Positions 44,169 to 56,005 of a DNA stretch of 64,000 bases are shown here, in pieces (within the stretch, counting starts at the first letter, position 1; every line of letters starts with the position of its first letter). The notes beneath the pieces are model-generated. The model was not told the origin of the DNA. It saw nothing but the letters and a program-made list of their open reading frames with translations, and did no database searches. The position numbers were made by a program, and so were the translations under genes. The stretch comes from a bacterium (GTDB taxonomy: Bacteria > Bdellovibrionota_B > Oligoflexia > Silvanigrellales > Silvanigrellaceae). Location of the stretch: the NCBI GenBank assembly GCA_009918675.1, contig RGDM01000007.1, forward strand, positions 1 through 64,000. The letters are read 5' to 3'.

Positions 44169-44444
44169 TCACTTCTTCTTAGCTGCCTTCTTATCAGCCC
44201 CATGGCCGAAGAAGGTCCGTGTTGGAGCAAACTCACCGAGTTTGTGGCCAACCATGTTTTCATTCACATAAACAGGCACAAACTTCTTGCCGTTGTGAAC
44301 GGCAAAAGTAAGTCCAACAAAATCAGGAACGATAGTAGAGCGGCGGCTCCAGGTCTTAATGACCTTTCCTGCGCCCTTATTCTTCTCAGCCGCCTTCAGC
44401 AGGTAGCCATCGATGAATGGTCCCTTTTTTAACGAACGTGGCAT
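44169..44444 (-). CDS. rpsS: Ribosomal protein uS19
   Basis: uS19 with uS13 forms the 30S head top. The 91-residue product begins [20 protein letters not shown], with [20 protein letters not shown] and [17 protein letters not shown], followed by a short lysine-rich tail. It follows rplB by 17 bases. Confidence 0.98.
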   Translation of the reverse strand: MPRSLKKGPFIDGYLLKAAEKNKGAGKVIKTWSRRSTIVPDFVGLTFAVHNGKKFVPVYVNENMVGHKLGEFAPTRTFFGHGADKKAAKKK

Positions 44445-44461
44445 AACTCAAACCTCTCTTT

Positions 44462-45292
44462 TTACTTCTTGCGGCGACTGATGATGAATTTATCGCTTGG
44501 ACGCGCTGTACGGCGGGTCTTATAACCCTTCGCCAAAACGCCCCAAGGTGAACATGGGTGACGACCGCCTGATGTACGACCTTCACCACCACCCATTGGG
44601 TGATCGATTGGGTTCATCGCAACACCACGAACAGAAGGACGAACACCCTTCCAACGTGCGCGGCCAGCTTTGCCAAGCGAAACATTCATGTGGTCAGCGT
44701 TCGAAACAGTGCCCACGGTCGCATAGCAGCTTTCCGGAATCATGCGAAGTTCGCCTGAAGGCATACGAACCTGTGCGTATCCTTCAATACGACCAACAAG
44801 AGTTGCAGAACCACCAGCACTACGGACGAGCTTAGCACCAGCACCCGGCTTGAGTTCGATGCTGTGAATTGCAGTACCTGCAGGAATCTTGCGCATCGGC
44901 AAGCTGTTTCCTGGCTTGATGTCTGCTTCTTCAGAATTCATGATTTTTGTTCCAACGGTGACACCGTTGGTCGCGAGATGATAACGACGATCACCGTCTT
45001 TGTACTGAACGAGCGAAATAAACGCCGTACGATTCGGATCGTACTCAACGCTCGTGACAACACCTTCGATATTTCGACGGGTGCGCTTCCAATCAATAAC
45101 TCGATATTTGCGCTTGTTTCCGCCGCCCTGGTGACGCACAACGATACGCCCGTTGTTATTACGTCCTGCCTTCTTTGGCAGTGCCTCCAACAAACCCTTA
45201 TAGGGCTCGTTCGTTGTCAATACATCGCGGTATTTGATGTAGCTTTGGAACCGCGTGGTGGCCGTGTAAGGCCGCATCTGACGAATTGCCAT
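44462..45292 (-). CDS. rplB: Ribosomal protein uL2
   Basis: uL2 bridges the subunits and supports peptidyl transfer. The 276 residues include RNNNGRIVVRHQGGGNKRKY, the RVIDWKRTRRNIEGVV stretch and the signature MNPIDHPMGGGEGRTSGGRH. It is full length. An inverted repeat lies just upstream, between rplW and this gene. Confidence 0.98.
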   Translation of the reverse strand: MAIRQMRPYTATTRFQSYIKYRDVLTTNEPYKGLLEALPKKAGRNNNGRIVVRHQGGGNKRKYRVIDWKRTRRNIEGVVTSVEYDPNRTAFISLVQYKDGDRRYHLATNGVTVGTKIMNSEEADIKPGNSLPMRKIPAGTAIHSIELKPGAGAKLVRSAGGSATLVGRIEGYAQVRMPSGELRMIPESCYATVGTVSNADHMNVSLGKAGRARWKGVRPSVRGVAMNPIDHPMGGGEGRTSGGRHPCSPWGVLAKGYKTRRTARPSDKFIISRRKK

Positions 45293-45304
45293 AAACCTCT
45301 CCTA

Positions 45305-45337
45305 AAGGCGCGATAGCGAGGTCTTTATCCGCGCCTT
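45305..45337 (-). promoter_or_regulatory. Inverted repeat upstream of the rplB ribosome site
   Basis: AAGGCGCG (45305-45312) and CGCGCCTT (45330-45337) are perfect 8-base inverted repeats with a 17-base loop in the 50-base rplW-rplB gap. In the minus-strand mRNA the hairpin ends two bases before AGGAGAGG, the rplB ribosome site, so it could affect initiation. No known regulator is recognised. Confidence 0.5.
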
Positions 45338-45342
45338 AATTA

Positions 45343-45666
45343 TTACTTCCCTTGCTCAGATTCAGCGACCAAACTCGCGACTGGCAAAGTCTGACCTTCC
45401 TTCAACCGAACATATGCCTTCTTATAATTTGGAGCTTTGACGGTCACAGGACCAGCTGTTTTGCTGCGAGATTTGCGCGAAGTACGCCCACGAACAATCG
45501 CAGTATTTACTTCAACAACGTCCACGCCGAAAACAAATTTAACAGCCTTGCTTACGTCTGCCTTCGTTGCTTTTTTTGCAACCTTGAGGGCGAAGACATT
45601 TTGCGCTGTCAAAGTCACAGCCTTTTCACTCAAAACGGAACCGAGAATCACGAGTTCAGAACGCAT
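45343..45666 (-). CDS. rplW: Ribosomal protein uL23
   Basis: uL23 is the tunnel-exit docking site for trigger factor and SRP. The 107 residues have SELVILGSVLSEKAVTLTAQ, then FALKVAKKATKADVSKAVKF and VFGVDVVEVNTAIVRGRTS with the basic NYKKAYVRLKEGQ loop. It lies between rplD and rplB as expected. Confidence 0.96.
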   Translation of the reverse strand: MRSELVILGSVLSEKAVTLTAQNVFALKVAKKATKADVSKAVKFVFGVDVVEVNTAIVRGRTSRKSRSKTAGPVTVKAPNYKKAYVRLKEGQTLPVASLVAESEQGK

Positions 45667-45677
45667 CTCTCACCCCT

Positions 45678-46274
45678 TTACTTTGCGAGACGGCGAGAGA
45701 GGATTTCCATTGCCTCTCCGGTCGCAACAAGTTTTCGACTCTCAACGATATCGAGAGCAGTCACTTGCTCAGGTTTCACGAGGACAACGCCACGAATATT
45801 ACGAATTGCTCGCAGGGTTGTTTCCGACGGATTGGAAAGGCAAACGAGCACCTTGCCGAAGCTTTCGTCGATCGGTTTAAAAAACTTATAAGCGTCCTTG
45901 GTCTTACCCGATGGAATATCGAGCGCACCTGTGAACACTTTCCCTGCCTTAACGCGGTGCGCCAAAGCGATTTGAAGTGCAACATTTGCCATCTTGGACG
46001 GGATAGATTCACGATAATCACGAGCCTTCGGACCGTGCGCAACACCACCACCAACGTGGAGTGGAGAAACAAACGAGCCGCGACGAGCGCTACCGGTTTT
46101 TTTCTGCTTGAATGGTTTCTTACCTGTTGAAGCCACCATAGCGCGAGTTTTTACACCCACGGTGCCCTGGCGCCGATTAGCACGGTATGCTTTCACTACC
46201 TGCCACAAGGTGCCTTCATTTTTTTCTGCACCTTCCGCCAACCAATTTGGTAATGTTTTTAATTGTGACAACAT
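45678..46274 (-). CDS. rplD: Ribosomal protein uL4
   Basis: uL4 reaches into the exit tunnel and in E. coli autoregulates the S10 operon. A GTG at 46289 is in frame, but ATG 46274 has GAGG at a suitable distance and gives 198 residues. The tunnel loop is clear: ANRRQGTVGVKTRAMV, KKPFKQKKTGSARRGSFVSP and HGPKARDYRESIPSKM. The N-terminal segment before it is slightly shorter and less typical than in most uL4 proteins. Confidence 0.95.
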   Translation of the reverse strand: MLSQLKTLPNWLAEGAEKNEGTLWQVVKAYRANRRQGTVGVKTRAMVASTGKKPFKQKKTGSARRGSFVSPLHVGGGVAHGPKARDYRESIPSKMANVALQIALAHRVKAGKVFTGALDIPSGKTKDAYKFFKPIDESFGKVLVCLSNPSETTLRAIRNIRGVVLVKPEQVTALDIVESRKLVATGEAMEILSRRLAK

Positions 46275-46297
46275 CTCTGTGATCCTCACTCGCCGAA

Positions 46298-46849
46298 TTA
46301 AATGAATACTAGGCCGCCGCGAGGTCCAGGAACGCCACCGACTACAGCGAGGATTGACTCATCGCTGGACCAGTACGCTACTTCAACCTTACGCAGGGTG
46401 ACTTGTGAATCGCCATGATGACCTGGCAAGCGCTTGCCCTTTGGCGTGCGACCTGGCTCGGTACGCATACCAACAGAACCTGGAGCACGATGGAAACGGC
46501 TACCATGACTTGCTGGACCGCCAGCGAAGCCGTGACGAGTCACTGCATCCTGGAATCCTTTACCCTTTGAGATACCCGTCAACTTGACGAGCTGTCCTGT
46601 GGCGAGATTTGGTGAGGTAACTGTGGAGCCGACAGGAAATTCTGCGGCGTTTTCGACGATCCATCCACGAGTGGTCTGCTTTTTTGCACCGGTATCGTAC
46701 TCAACGACAACCAGAGTGCGCCCATCTTGGAGACTCTCGTGGCGTACCACCTTAGCAGGCTGGAGACGAAGGACTGTAACACCTTGCGCTTCTCCTGCTT
46801 CGGTAAATGCACTGGTCATACCGACCTTGATGAATGCATTACGAATCAT
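46298..46849 (-). CDS. rplC: Ribosomal protein uL3, compact form
   Basis: uL3 is an early-assembling protein whose loop reaches the peptidyl-transferase centre. The frame runs further upstream, but ATG 46849 has GAGGGAAG before it and gives the typical opening MIRNAFIKVGMTSAFTE. The product has 183 residues, against about 205-210 in most bacteria. It is trimmed in the outer globular part, with the core loop intact (GFQDAVTRHGFAGGPASHGS, RFHRAPGSVGMRTEPGRTPK, GKRLPGHHGDSQVT). Confidence 0.95.
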   Translation of the reverse strand: MIRNAFIKVGMTSAFTEAGEAQGVTVLRLQPAKVVRHESLQDGRTLVVVEYDTGAKKQTTRGWIVENAAEFPVGSTVTSPNLATGQLVKLTGISKGKGFQDAVTRHGFAGGPASHGSRFHRAPGSVGMRTEPGRTPKGKRLPGHHGDSQVTLRKVEVAYWSSDESILAVVGGVPGPRGGLVFI

Positions 46850-46931
46850 ATGACTTCCCTCGGACTGGATGCGAGTCATTCGCAGCGCCAGTTTGTAAAA
46901 GAGCACATCGCTTTAACGCGATGGGCTCGCG

Positions 46932-47243
46932 TTAGTAGAGATTAATCTCAACGTCAACACCAGCTGCTAGATCGAGCTTCATAAGCGCATCGACTGTTTG
47001 CTGCTTTGGCTCGAGAAGATCGATTAGACGACGATGCGTTCTGATTTCGAACTGCTCACGAGATTTCTTGTCCACATGAGGCGAGCGCAAGACTGTGTAA
47101 CGGTTGATAAGAGTTGGCATTGGAACTGGACCTGCAATACGCGCTCCGGTGCCTTTTGCCTTGTTGATAATTTGAGCAACGCTCTGATCTACAAGCGCTA
47201 CATCATATCCCTTAAGACGAATTCGAATTTTTTGGCTTTCCAT
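46932..47243 (-). CDS. rpsJ: Ribosomal protein uS10 (NusE)
   Basis: uS10 is a 30S head protein that also binds NusG/NusB in antitermination. The 103 residues contain [20 protein letters not shown], the [20 protein letters not shown] signature and [19 protein letters not shown]. It is the first gene of the S10 block here, with its own promoter. rpsL-rpsG-fusA-tuf, often found upstream, are absent. Confidence 0.98.
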   Translation of the reverse strand: MESQKIRIRLKGYDVALVDQSVAQIINKAKGTGARIAGPVPMPTLINRYTVLRSPHVDKKSREQFEIRTHRRLIDLLEPKQQTVDALMKLDLAAGVDVEINLY

Positions 47244-47270
47244 CTAGACATCTCCAAGTATGGGCCTCGA

Positions 47271-47299
47271 GCCATATCCAACGGCCAAGGGGTTGTCAA
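47271..47299 (-). promoter_or_regulatory. Sigma-70-type promoter for the S10 operon
   Basis: On the minus strand a perfect -35 TTGACA (47299-47294) is followed after 17 bases by TATGGC (47276-47271), a moderate -10. It lies 28 bases upstream of the rpsJ ATG and just after the rpoC terminator, so the S10-spc-alpha block can start independently. Confidence 0.65.
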
Positions 47300-47336
47300 G
47301 TAAACCTTAAGAAATAGATGAGACGCAGATTTATTG

Positions 47337-47370
47337 AAAAAAAAAGGCTCCGAGCAAAACGCCCAGAGCC
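47337..47370 (-). terminator. Rho-independent terminator after rpoC
   Basis: On the minus strand GGCTCTGGGC pairs with GCTCGGAGCC (two G-T wobbles) around a GTTTT loop, followed by nine T. It lies 27 bases beyond the rpoC stop and separates the rplK-rpoC operon from the S10 operon. Confidence 0.88.
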
Positions 47371-47397
47371 CTCATAAAACCACAAAAGTTCGGCAAC

Positions 47398-50300
47398 TTA
47401 GCGATAGTTTTGTGGATGACCACCCAAGCGAGCGACCATAGAGGGAGTTGCCGCCTCAATAATCGCTTCCGCATCCAGAGTCTGGCCTTCAACAAACATG
47501 TCAACATGCTTGTAAAGCGCAACACCGGTACCAGCAGGTATGAGCCGACCCATAATCACGTTTTCCTTCAGACCACGCAGCAAATCGACCCGGCCGGAAA
47601 GTGACGCTTCCGTAAGTACCTTTGTAGTTTCCTGGAACGAAGCTGCTGAGATAAACGACTCCGTTGAAGACGCCGCTCGAGCGATACCCAGAAGCAATGG
47701 CTCAGCTACTGCAGGACGTGCGCCACGCGCAACAGCCAGCTCGTTTTGCTCTTCGAAAGTCCACTTCTCAATCTGCGCTGCAGGAAGGAATTCAGTATCT
47801 CCTGGATCCTTGATCTTCACACGTCGCAACATTTGCTTAACAATAATTTCAATATGCTTATCGTCAATTGGCACGCCCTGAAGTTTATAAACTGCCTGAA
47901 TTTCGGAAACCAGATAACTTGCCAACGCCTTCTCACCCAACACTCGCAAAATGTCATGTGGGTTCAAGGAACCATCTACGAGAGGTTCGCCCGCGCGGAT
48001 GAAGTCACCTTCAGTCACAACTACGTGGCGTCCCTTTGGAATCAAGTACTCCTTCTGATCACCAATTTCTGGTTTCACAACTACGCAGCGTTTGCCCTTA
48101 GTATCTTTTCCGAAGCTGACGTAACCGTCAATTTCGGAAATAATTGCAAAAGTGCGCCGCTTTTGAGCCAAAAACAGCTCGGCAACGCGCGGCAAACCAC
48201 CGGTAATATCTCGCGTCTTAGCCTGTTCGCGAGGAATCTTAGAAAGGATGTCGCCAGGGAAAACAGCTTCACCGTCAGCAAACATGACTGTTGCACCACT
48301 TGGGAGCAAGTACTTCGCATCGCGAGTTGCTGAGATTTTAACTGCAGTTCCACTTGAATCCGTTACGAGCAATGCAGGTTTCACCTTGGCATCTCGTGTT
48401 TCAAGAATAACGCGCCGAGAAATACCGGTCGTCTCTTCTTGGCGTTCTTCGTACGAAATTCCTTCTTCCATATCGCTGTAGCGAACTTTACCTGCAACTT
48501 CTGCAACGATGACAACGGAGTGAGGATCCCATTCAATCAACTGATCTCCGACAGCAACGTTTTGACCATCTTTTACGAAGACCCTTGAACCATATGGAAT
48601 AGAGTGACGATCGCGCTCGTTACCGTCTAAGTCATAAACGACAACTTCACCGTTGCGGCCCATTGCACGGAACCAGTTTTGATCCTTACCCTTTTCCTTA
48701 CCACGGACAAGATTTGAGTTGAGCAACTTAACCGTTCCTTCAACCTTTGCCTCGTGTGATGATTGCTGGGCTTGCGTTGACGCCGCACCACCTTGGTGGA
48801 ACGTACGCATCGTCAGCTGAGTTCCTGGTTCACCAATCGATTGGGCAGCAATTACACCAACAGCCTCACCAACGTTTACCAAGTTACCAGTCGCAAGGTC
48901 GCGACCATAACATTTTGCACACACACCACGACGAGTCCGGCAGGTCAAAACCGAACGAACTTTCACTCGGTCGATCTTTGCAGCTTCCAGTTTCAGAATA
49001 ACTTCTTCAGACATTTCTTCGTTGGCACGTACAACGTACTCGCCTGTGGTTCGATTCTTTACATCTTCGAGAGATGTACGACCGAGTATACGCTGGCCCA
49101 ACTTCTGAATGACTTCTCCGCCTTCAACAACGGGAGTCATTTCAATTCCGTCCATCGTCCCACAATCGTATTCAGAAACGATCGTATCTTGCGCGACGTC
49201 GACGAGCTGGCGCGTCAGGTAACCCGAAGAGGCGGTTTTGAGCGCGGTATCCGCGAGACCTTTGCGCGCACCGTGAGTGTTAATGAAGTACTGGAGCACT
49301 GTCAAACCTTCACGAAGGTTAGCCGTGATCGGAGTCTCGATAATCTCTCCCGTCGCCTTCGCCATGAGACCACGCATACCGGCCAACTGACGCATCTGCG
49401 ACTTGCTACCACGTGCACCGGAATCAGCCATCATGAACAGAGAGTTGAACGATGGAATGATTGTATCTTTTCCTGTCTCGTCTTTTACTTTCTGCGTTGA
49501 GATCTGCTTGAACATGTATTCAGCAATACTGTCTTGAACACGTGACCAGATATCGATGACCTTGTTGTGACGCTCGCCTTCGGTAATCAAACCTTGGTTA
49601 TATTCTTCATGAACCGTGCGCACATCTTCGTGAGCTTGATTCAACAGCGCAGCCTTTTCAGCTGGAATAACCATGTCCTTGATGGAAATTGAGATACCAG
49701 CCTGAGTCGCATGGCGATAACCAAGTTCACGTAATGCGTCTGCCAAAAGAACTGTGTCCTTTGCGCCACACAAGCGATAGGTTTCATTGACAAGTGCAGA
49801 CAGACTCTTCTTGTCCATTGCTTTGTTATATTTCTCGAAGAAGGGGACGCGACGCGGAACGACTTCACGCAAAATCACACGACCAACAGTCGTCTGTGTT
49901 AGCCCAGCATCCTTTAAACTCACCCGGACATGAATGCGTGCATGAATATCAATATGGCCATGATCGTAGGCTGCTCGCACTTCGGACAGGTCAGAGAACT
50001 TCTTGCCACTCCCCTTCGCTCCCACGTTTTCACGTGTGAGGTAGTACAGTCCCAACACAATATCCTTTGTTGGCTCAATGATAGGCGTTCCATGCTGAGG
50101 CGAGAGAATATTATTGGTCGACATCATGAGAACACGCGCCTCAATTTGAGCTTCGAGGCTCAGTGGCACATGAACACACATCGTGTCGCCGTCGAAGTCA
50201 GCGTTAAATGCCTGACAAACGAGGGGATGCAACTGAAGGGCTTTACCTTCAACAAGCACTGGCTCGAAACCTTGAATGCCGAGGCGGTGAAGTGTTGGGG

Positions 50301-51591
50301 CACGGTTGAGAAGAACTGGGTGCTCCTTAGTTACTTCTTCCAAGAGATCCCAAACTTCTGGACGCTCTTTCTCTACCATCTTCTTGGCACTTTTGATTGT
50401 TGAAACAAAACCGCGTTCTTCAAGCTTGTTAAAGAGGAATGGTTTGAACATCTCAAGTGCCATCAGCTTAGGCAAGCCGCATTGATGGAGCTTGAGCTCT
50501 GGCCCAGCAACAATCACTGAACGTCCGGAATAGTCTACACGCTTTCCGAGGAGATTTTGACGGAAGCGGCCGTTCTTGCCCTTAAGCATGTCGGAAAGCG
50601 AGCGAAGCGGACGCTTGTTCGGACCTGTGAATGTTTTACCTCGACGACCGTTGTCAAAAAGCGCATCTACAGCTTCTTGAAGCATACGCTTTTCGTTCCG
50701 GACGATGATGTCTGGCGCATTCAACTCACCCAAACGAAGAAGGCGGTTGTTGCGGTTGATCACACGGCGATAAAGATCGTTGAGGTCTGACGTTGCAAAA
50801 CGACCACCATCAAGAGGGACAAGTGGACGCAAATCGGGTGGCAGCACCGGAATAACATTCAGCATCATCCATTCAACGCTATTGTCACTGGTCATGAATG
50901 CACCAACAACCTTCAGACGTTTAATGAGTTTTTTTGTTGCCGCGTCTGAAGTTACGTTTTTGAGTGCTTCACGAAGGTGATTTGCCAACTCAAAAACGTC
51001 AATCCCCTGAAGCATATCGAGAATTGCTTCGGCGCCGATCCCAACTCTGAATGTGTTGTTACCGTATTGGCGAAGGCCTGCCTGGTACTTGTCTTCGCTG
51101 AGAAGTTCATGCTTCTTCAGATCTGTTTCACGAGGGTCGAGAACGATATAGGATTCACAATAAAGAATCTTTTCGAGATCCTTTAAAGAGAGGTCCAACA
51201 CAGCGCCGATCCGAGAAGGCAAGCACTTCAAAAACCAAATATGCGCGACAGGTGACGCCAGGTTGATGTGACCCAAGCGCTCGCGACGCACCTTGCTCTC
51301 GATAACTTCCACACCACATTTTTCACAGACTGTGCCGCGGTGTTTCTTTCTTTTGTATTTTCCGCAAATACATTCAAAATCGCGCACAGGCCCGAAAATT
51401 TTACCGCAAAACAATCCGTCACGCTCAGGCTTGAACGTGCGGTAATTGATAGTTTCAGGCTTTTTAACTTCGCCAAACGACCAGCTACGGATGCGTTCAG
51501 GAGAGGCAAGACCAATTTTAACCGCTGTGAAATCAAGTGGGTCAACCGGTTTTTCAAAGAAGCTGTACGCAGTTCTAAGATTATCGTTCAT
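47398..51591 (-). CDS. rpoC: RNA polymerase beta' subunit
   Basis: RpoC carries the catalytic magnesium of RNA polymerase. The 1397-residue product has the N-terminal zinc ribbon ([20 protein letters not shown]), the lid/rudder region, the active-site loop NADFDGD at 463-469 with its three Asp, a bridge helix and trigger loop region ([40 protein letters not shown]), and the second zinc site ([16 protein letters not shown]). Length is normal. It starts 55 bases after rpoB. Confidence 0.99.
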   Translation of the reverse strand: MNDNLRTAYSFFEKPVDPLDFTAVKIGLASPERIRSWSFGEVKKPETINYRTFKPERDGLFCGKIFGPVRDFECICGKYKRKKHRGTVCEKCGVEVIESKVRRERLGHINLASPVAHIWFLKCLPSRIGAVLDLSLKDLEKILYCESYIVLDPRETDLKKHELLSEDKYQAGLRQYGNNTFRVGIGAEAILDMLQGIDVFELANHLREALKNVTSDAATKKLIKRLKVVGAFMTSDNSVEWMMLNVIPVLPPDLRPLVPLDGGRFATSDLNDLYRRVINRNNRLLRLGELNAPDIIVRNEKRMLQEAVDALFDNGRRGKTFTGPNKRPLRSLSDMLKGKNGRFRQNLLGKRVDYSGRSVIVAGPELKLHQCGLPKLMALEMFKPFLFNKLEERGFVSTIKSAKKMVEKERPEVWDLLEEVTKEHPVLLNRAPTLHRLGIQGFEPVLVEGKALQLHPLVCQAFNADFDGDTMCVHVPLSLEAQIEARVLMMSTNNILSPQHGTPIIEPTKDIVLGLYYLTRENVGAKGSGKKFSDLSEVRAAYDHGHIDIHARIHVRVSLKDAGLTQTTVGRVILREVVPRRVPFFEKYNKAMDKKSLSALVNETYRLCGAKDTVLLADALRELGYRHATQAGISISIKDMVIPAEKAALLNQAHEDVRTVHEEYNQGLITEGERHNKVIDIWSRVQDSIAEYMFKQISTQKVKDETGKDTIIPSFNSLFMMADSGARGSKSQMRQLAGMRGLMAKATGEIIETPITANLREGLTVLQYFINTHGARKGLADTALKTASSGYLTRQLVDVAQDTIVSEYDCGTMDGIEMTPVVEGGEVIQKLGQRILGRTSLEDVKNRTTGEYVVRANEEMSEEVILKLEAAKIDRVKVRSVLTCRTRRGVCAKCYGRDLATGNLVNVGEAVGVIAAQSIGEPGTQLTMRTFHQGGAASTQAQQSSHEAKVEGTVKLLNSNLVRGKEKGKDQNWFRAMGRNGEVVVYDLDGNERDRHSIPYGSRVFVKDGQNVAVGDQLIEWDPHSVVIVAEVAGKVRYSDMEEGISYEERQEETTGISRRVILETRDAKVKPALLVTDSSGTAVKISATRDAKYLLPSGATVMFADGEAVFPGDILSKIPREQAKTRDITGGLPRVAELFLAQKRRTFAIISEIDGYVSFGKDTKGKRCVVVKPEIGDQKEYLIPKGRHVVVTEGDFIRAGEPLVDGSLNPHDILRVLGEKALASYLVSEIQAVYKLQGVPIDDKHIEIIVKQMLRRVKIKDPGDTEFLPAAQIEKWTFEEQNELAVARGARPAVAEPLLLGIARAASSTESFISAASFQETTKVLTEASLSGRVDLLRGLKENVIMGRLIPAGTGVALYKHVDMFVEGQTLDAEAIIEAATPSMVARLGGHPQNYR

Positions 51592-51646
51592 CTTTTGCTC
51601 CTAGAGGCGATGGATTCTTCAAACACATGCAAACGGAAAGAGCGTA

Positions 51647-54600
51647 TTACGGACTCTCTCTCTGCTCGCGCTGAAGGTCTTCATGGCTGACCTCCTCGCC
51701 TTCTCTGATCAGTTTTACATCAAGCGCAAGTGACTGCATTTCCTTGACCAAGACGTTGAATGACTCTGGCAGCCCAGGGAGCATCATGTTCTCGCCCTTC
51801 ACCACAGCTTCATACATCTTAGTACGACCAACGATGTCATCCGACTTCACTGTCAGGAACTCCTGAAGTGTATAAGCCGCACCGTATGCTTCCATTGCCC
51901 ACACTTCCATTTCACCCAAACGCTGACCACCAAACTGGGCCTTACCGCCAAGAGGCTGTTGCGTCACAAGGCTGTAAGGTCCAATGGAGCGAGCGTGAAT
52001 CTTCTCATCCACCAAGTGGTGAAGTTTCAGGATGTACATAACGCCCACGGTGACAGGACGGTCGAACTTCTCACCTGTGCGTCCGTCATAGAGCTCAACC
52101 TGACCAGATTCCGGCAAACCGGCTAGCTTCAGATAGTCAAACACTTCTTTTTCTTCCGCACCGTCAAACACTGGGTTCGCAAGCGTTACACCTTCGCGAT
52201 ACTTGCGGACGAACTGACGAAGTTCTTCGTTACTGCAATCCTTAATGAACGAGCGAACACCCTCGTCATCCCAAACCTTCAGGAGGTATGCTTCAAGTTC
52301 AGCTCGAGGAGCAGCCTTATCAAGCATTTCATTTATTTTCTCGCCAATTCCCCGCGCAGCCCAGCCAAAGTGAGTTTCCATGACCTGACCAATGTTCATA
52401 CGAGAAGGCACACCAAGCGGGCTCAACACGATATCAACAGGTTGACCATTCTCCATAAATGGAAGGTCTTCCTGAGGAACAATCTTTGAAATGACTCCCT
52501 TGTTACCATGTCGGCCAGCAAGCTTGTCTCCAACTTGAAGACGGCGCTTAATAGCAACGTAGACTTTAACCATCTTAATAACGCCAGGTGGCAATTCATC
52601 ACCACGCTTCACACGACTGATTTGCTCTTGCGTCATCACATGAGCGAGGTTAATTTTCTCGTCCATTGACTTCTTGATCTTTGCAAGAACCGAACTCTTC
52701 TCTGGACTCACAACTTCCAGGCGACGGATTTGATCAATCGACATGCCTTGGAAAACCTGCTCGGTAATTTTTTGGCCGGCGGTTATCTTTGTGGCCACAC
52801 CTTCGTGAGTTGTTTCAATCGCAACTGCAGCAGCTTCGCCAACGAGAAGGACCTGCAATTTCTCAAGCGCAGACTGACGAACGATTTCAATACGATCGCG
52901 CTCATCTTTTTTAAGTTTTGAGATTTCCTGCTCTTGGATCACCTGCATACGACTGTCTGGTTCAGCACCTTCTCGTGAGAAGACCTTCGCACCAATGACT
53001 GTTCCCACAACTCCTGGAGGAACGCGCAACGACGTATCACGAACATCGGCAGCCTTTTCACCAAAAATTGCGCGCAATAACTTTTCTTCAGGCGTCAACT
53101 GTGTCTCTGCCTTTGGAGTGAGCTTGCCAACCAGAATGTCCCCAGGCTTAACCTCAGCACCAATGTTCACTATTCCTGCGTCATCAAGATTCTTAAGAGC
53201 TTCTTCACCGACGTTCGGAATATCTGAAGTAATTTCTTCGCGACCCAATTTAGTGTCACGGCTGATGCACTCAAATTCTTGGATGTGAATTGATGTGTAC
53301 AAGTCATCTTTAACGACGCGCTCAGAAACTACGATCGCATCTTCGAAGTTGTAACCTTGCCATGGCATGAATGCGACAACCACGTTCTGTCCAAGCGCAA
53401 GCTCGCCGTTTTCAGTTGAAAAACCATCAGCAATAATGTCGCCCGCAGAGACGTGTTCACCAACCTTAACAATAGGGCGTTGATTGATGCAGGTATCAAC
53501 ATTTGAACGCTGATATTTAACAAGGTTGTAGATATCGACTTCCGAAGCAACTTCGGTTGCATCAGCTTGAACGTCATCTGCTTTTACAACGATTCTTTCA
53601 GCGTCGACGCGAATCGCAGTACCAGAACGCTTCGCAACTACAGTCACACCAGAGTCAGATGCAACTTTGCGCTCCATGCCCGTACCAACAAGAGGTGCGC
53701 GAGTTCTTAGAAGCGGCAAACCTTGGCGCTGCATGTTTGCACCCATCAAAGCTCGGTGCGCGTCGTCATTTTGCAAGAACGGAATCAGCGATGCAGCAAC
53801 CGAAACTGGTTGATTAGTTGCAACATCCAACAAATCGATCTCCTCCGCGGACGCCATGGTGGTTTCACCAGCGCGGCGTGCGTTGAGAAGTACGTTTTGA
53901 GTGATTGATTTATTCTTGTCCAAACTCACGTTTGCTTGGGCAATGGTGTGGTCACGCCATTCATCTGTTGAAGAGTAATATCGCACGCCATCTGTTGGCT
54001 TGCGATCCGAGACTTCTCGATATGGTGTTTCAATAAAACCATATTGATTGACTCGAGCGAAAGACGCCAACGAAACGATAAGACCGATGTTTGGACCTTC
54101 AGGTGTCTCGATTGGACAGATACGCCCGTAGTGTGTGGGGTGAACGTCGCGAACTTCAAAACCCGCACGCTCACGCGACAAACCGCCTGGTCCAAGAGCC
54201 GACAAGCGGCGCTTGTGATAAACTTCTGCGAGTGGATTTGTTTGGTCCATAAACTGACTGAGCTGCGAAGATCCGAAAAACTCCTTAACCACTGCAGTCA
54301 CAGGCTTCGCATTCACAAGATCGTGCGGCATCAGGCTATCGAGATCCTGTAACTGCAGACGCTCACGGATTGCGCGTTCAATGCGCGTCAAACCGATACG
54401 GTATTGATTCTCAAGAAGCTCACCCACGGCGCGAACACGGCGGTTACCCAGATGGTCAATATCATCGACAACCTCTGTGCCAGCGCGCACTGCGAGAAGC
54501 ATTTTTACTGTGCCAAGAATATCCTCGCGCGTCAGTGTGCGATGATCAATATCTATTTTGTCACCCAGTCCAAGCTTTTCATTGAGCTTCAACCGACCAA

Positions 54601-55822
54601 CGCGAGAAAGGTCGTAACGCTCTTTTACAAAAAAGAGGTTATCAAACAACTGGCTTGCATTATCGAGCGTTGGTGGATCACCAGGACGCATACGTTTATA
54701 AATTTCAATCAACGCTTCTTCTTGATTCGCAGTCTTATCGACGTTCAGAGTATCTCGGAACGATGAGTCAACGTTTACGTCATCAATAAAAAGCACTTCG
54801 AATTGTGAAATGTTTTTGAGCTTGATTTGCTCAAGAATAGGCTTCTGCAATTCAGTGTTTACGGGGAACAGAACTTCTCCCGTATCTTCATCAATAATAT
54901 CGCGCGCGATGACTTTCTTGCTGACTTCTTCATCCGTCATCGGCAAGGCATCAACGCCTGCAGATTGGAGTTGCCGAACAACTTTTGCGCTAATCTTTCG
55001 ATTACGCTTGACCAACACTTCTCCGTTCTTGGGATCAATGATGTCCGAAGGAGCACGCTTACTTCCCAAAAACTTCCAATCAACCTTACGAAGAAACTTT
55101 CCTTCCTTGAGGGCAATCGTTTCTCGCTCATAAAAATGATTAAGTAGCTCTTCTGTTGAAAAGCCAAGTGCCTTCAGAAGAATCGTTGCTGGCATTTTCC
55201 GTCGACGGTCGATTCTGCAATACAAAATATCTTTTGTATCGAATTCAAAATCCAACCACGAACCGCGGTAGGGAATAATACGAGCGTTGTATAACAATTT
55301 ACCTGAAGAAAGAGTTTTACCCTTGTCATGATCAAAAAACACACCAGGTGAACGATGCAACTGGGACACAACAACGCGCTCTGTTCCGTTGATGATGAAT
55401 GTTCCGTTTTCAGTCATGAGCGGAATTTCGCCGAAGTAAACTTCCTGCTCCTTGAACCCGCGAATCGACTTAACGCCTGTTTCGTGATCAACGTCCCAGA
55501 TAAGTAGACGAATGAGCACCTTGATCGGAGCTGCATAAGTCATGCCTTTAGAGCGACACTCGTCGACGTTATATTTCGACTCATCAAGCGAGTAACTGAC
55601 AAATTCAACAGAAGCCGTTTTGTCGAAATCCATTACGGGAAAGACGCTTTTGAAGACACCCTGAAGACCAACTTCACTGCGAGTGTCTGCAGTCTCAACT
55701 CCCTGCAGAAATTCGGCGTACGACCTCTTTTGAATGTCAATTAGGTTGGGCATGCCGATAATCGGATTAACCTTTGCGAAGCTTCTCCGATGGCGAACAA
55801 AACTAGATGCCAAATTAGACAT
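51647..55822 (-). CDS. rpoB: RNA polymerase beta subunit
   Basis: RpoB forms the other half of the RNA polymerase cleft. The 1391-residue product contains the rifampicin-region sequence [20 protein letters not shown] and [20 protein letters not shown], then [20 protein letters not shown]. The C-terminal part has [20 protein letters not shown] and [20 protein letters not shown]. The rifampicin cluster looks wild type (Gln-Phe-Met-Asp-Gln, then His-Lys-Arg-Arg-Leu-Ser-Ala-Leu). Two hairpins lie between rplL and this gene. Confidence 0.99.
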   Translation of the reverse strand: MSNLASSFVRHRRSFAKVNPIIGMPNLIDIQKRSYAEFLQGVETADTRSEVGLQGVFKSVFPVMDFDKTASVEFVSYSLDESKYNVDECRSKGMTYAAPIKVLIRLLIWDVDHETGVKSIRGFKEQEVYFGEIPLMTENGTFIINGTERVVVSQLHRSPGVFFDHDKGKTLSSGKLLYNARIIPYRGSWLDFEFDTKDILYCRIDRRRKMPATILLKALGFSTEELLNHFYERETIALKEGKFLRKVDWKFLGSKRAPSDIIDPKNGEVLVKRNRKISAKVVRQLQSAGVDALPMTDEEVSKKVIARDIIDEDTGEVLFPVNTELQKPILEQIKLKNISQFEVLFIDDVNVDSSFRDTLNVDKTANQEEALIEIYKRMRPGDPPTLDNASQLFDNLFFVKERYDLSRVGRLKLNEKLGLGDKIDIDHRTLTREDILGTVKMLLAVRAGTEVVDDIDHLGNRRVRAVGELLENQYRIGLTRIERAIRERLQLQDLDSLMPHDLVNAKPVTAVVKEFFGSSQLSQFMDQTNPLAEVYHKRRLSALGPGGLSRERAGFEVRDVHPTHYGRICPIETPEGPNIGLIVSLASFARVNQYGFIETPYREVSDRKPTDGVRYYSSTDEWRDHTIAQANVSLDKNKSITQNVLLNARRAGETTMASAEEIDLLDVATNQPVSVAASLIPFLQNDDAHRALMGANMQRQGLPLLRTRAPLVGTGMERKVASDSGVTVVAKRSGTAIRVDAERIVVKADDVQADATEVASEVDIYNLVKYQRSNVDTCINQRPIVKVGEHVSAGDIIADGFSTENGELALGQNVVVAFMPWQGYNFEDAIVVSERVVKDDLYTSIHIQEFECISRDTKLGREEITSDIPNVGEEALKNLDDAGIVNIGAEVKPGDILVGKLTPKAETQLTPEEKLLRAIFGEKAADVRDTSLRVPPGVVGTVIGAKVFSREGAEPDSRMQVIQEQEISKLKKDERDRIEIVRQSALEKLQVLLVGEAAAVAIETTHEGVATKITAGQKITEQVFQGMSIDQIRRLEVVSPEKSSVLAKIKKSMDEKINLAHVMTQEQISRVKRGDELPPGVIKMVKVYVAIKRRLQVGDKLAGRHGNKGVISKIVPQEDLPFMENGQPVDIVLSPLGVPSRMNIGQVMETHFGWAARGIGEKINEMLDKAAPRAELEAYLLKVWDDEGVRSFIKDCSNEELRQFVRKYREGVTLANPVFDGAEEKEVFDYLKLAGLPESGQVELYDGRTGEKFDRPVTVGVMYILKLHHLVDEKIHARSIGPYSLVTQQPLGGKAQFGGQRLGEMEVWAMEAYGAAYTLQEFLTVKSDDIVGRTKMYEAVVKGENMMLPGLPESFNVLVKEMQSLALDVKLIREGEEVSHEDLQREQRESP

Positions 55823-55930
55823 AAAGAGGACCTCGTTACGTTACTGATCCAAAGTACGAAATAAGACCGCCCCGCTGGCTGGTCCTGTTTTGCGCATGTA
55901 GGCCGAAACTTATCTTCCTAATAGCAAAAG

Positions 55931-55989
55931 TCAAGCCAACCGATGAGAATCGGTTGGCTTGAGCTTCGCTGGCTCGCACGGGGCGAGCC
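55931..55989 (-). promoter_or_regulatory. Two tandem hairpins between rplL and rpoB (possible attenuator or processing site)
   Basis: In transcription order the first hairpin pairs GGCTCGC with GCGAGCC (55971-55989) around five bases. The second is a perfect 14-base-pair stem, 55931-55944 with 55949-55962, closed by a four-base loop and followed by GACTTTTGC. The weak T-run suggests partial termination or RNase III cleavage, as known between rplL and rpoB in enteric bacteria. Confidence 0.6.
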
Positions 55990-56005
55990 CACCCACTAAA
56001 GGGGA

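Noticed and set aside
46298..46906. Longer uL3 (202 residues) from an upstream start
   Set aside because: Residues before MIRNAFIKVGMT do not fit the family, and the ribosome site lies just before 46849.
53995..54352. Various plus-strand frames above 100 codons inside the ribosomal protein and RNA polymerase genes
   Set aside because: They lie antisense to well-identified genes, lack ribosome sites and family resemblance, and reflect codon bias.
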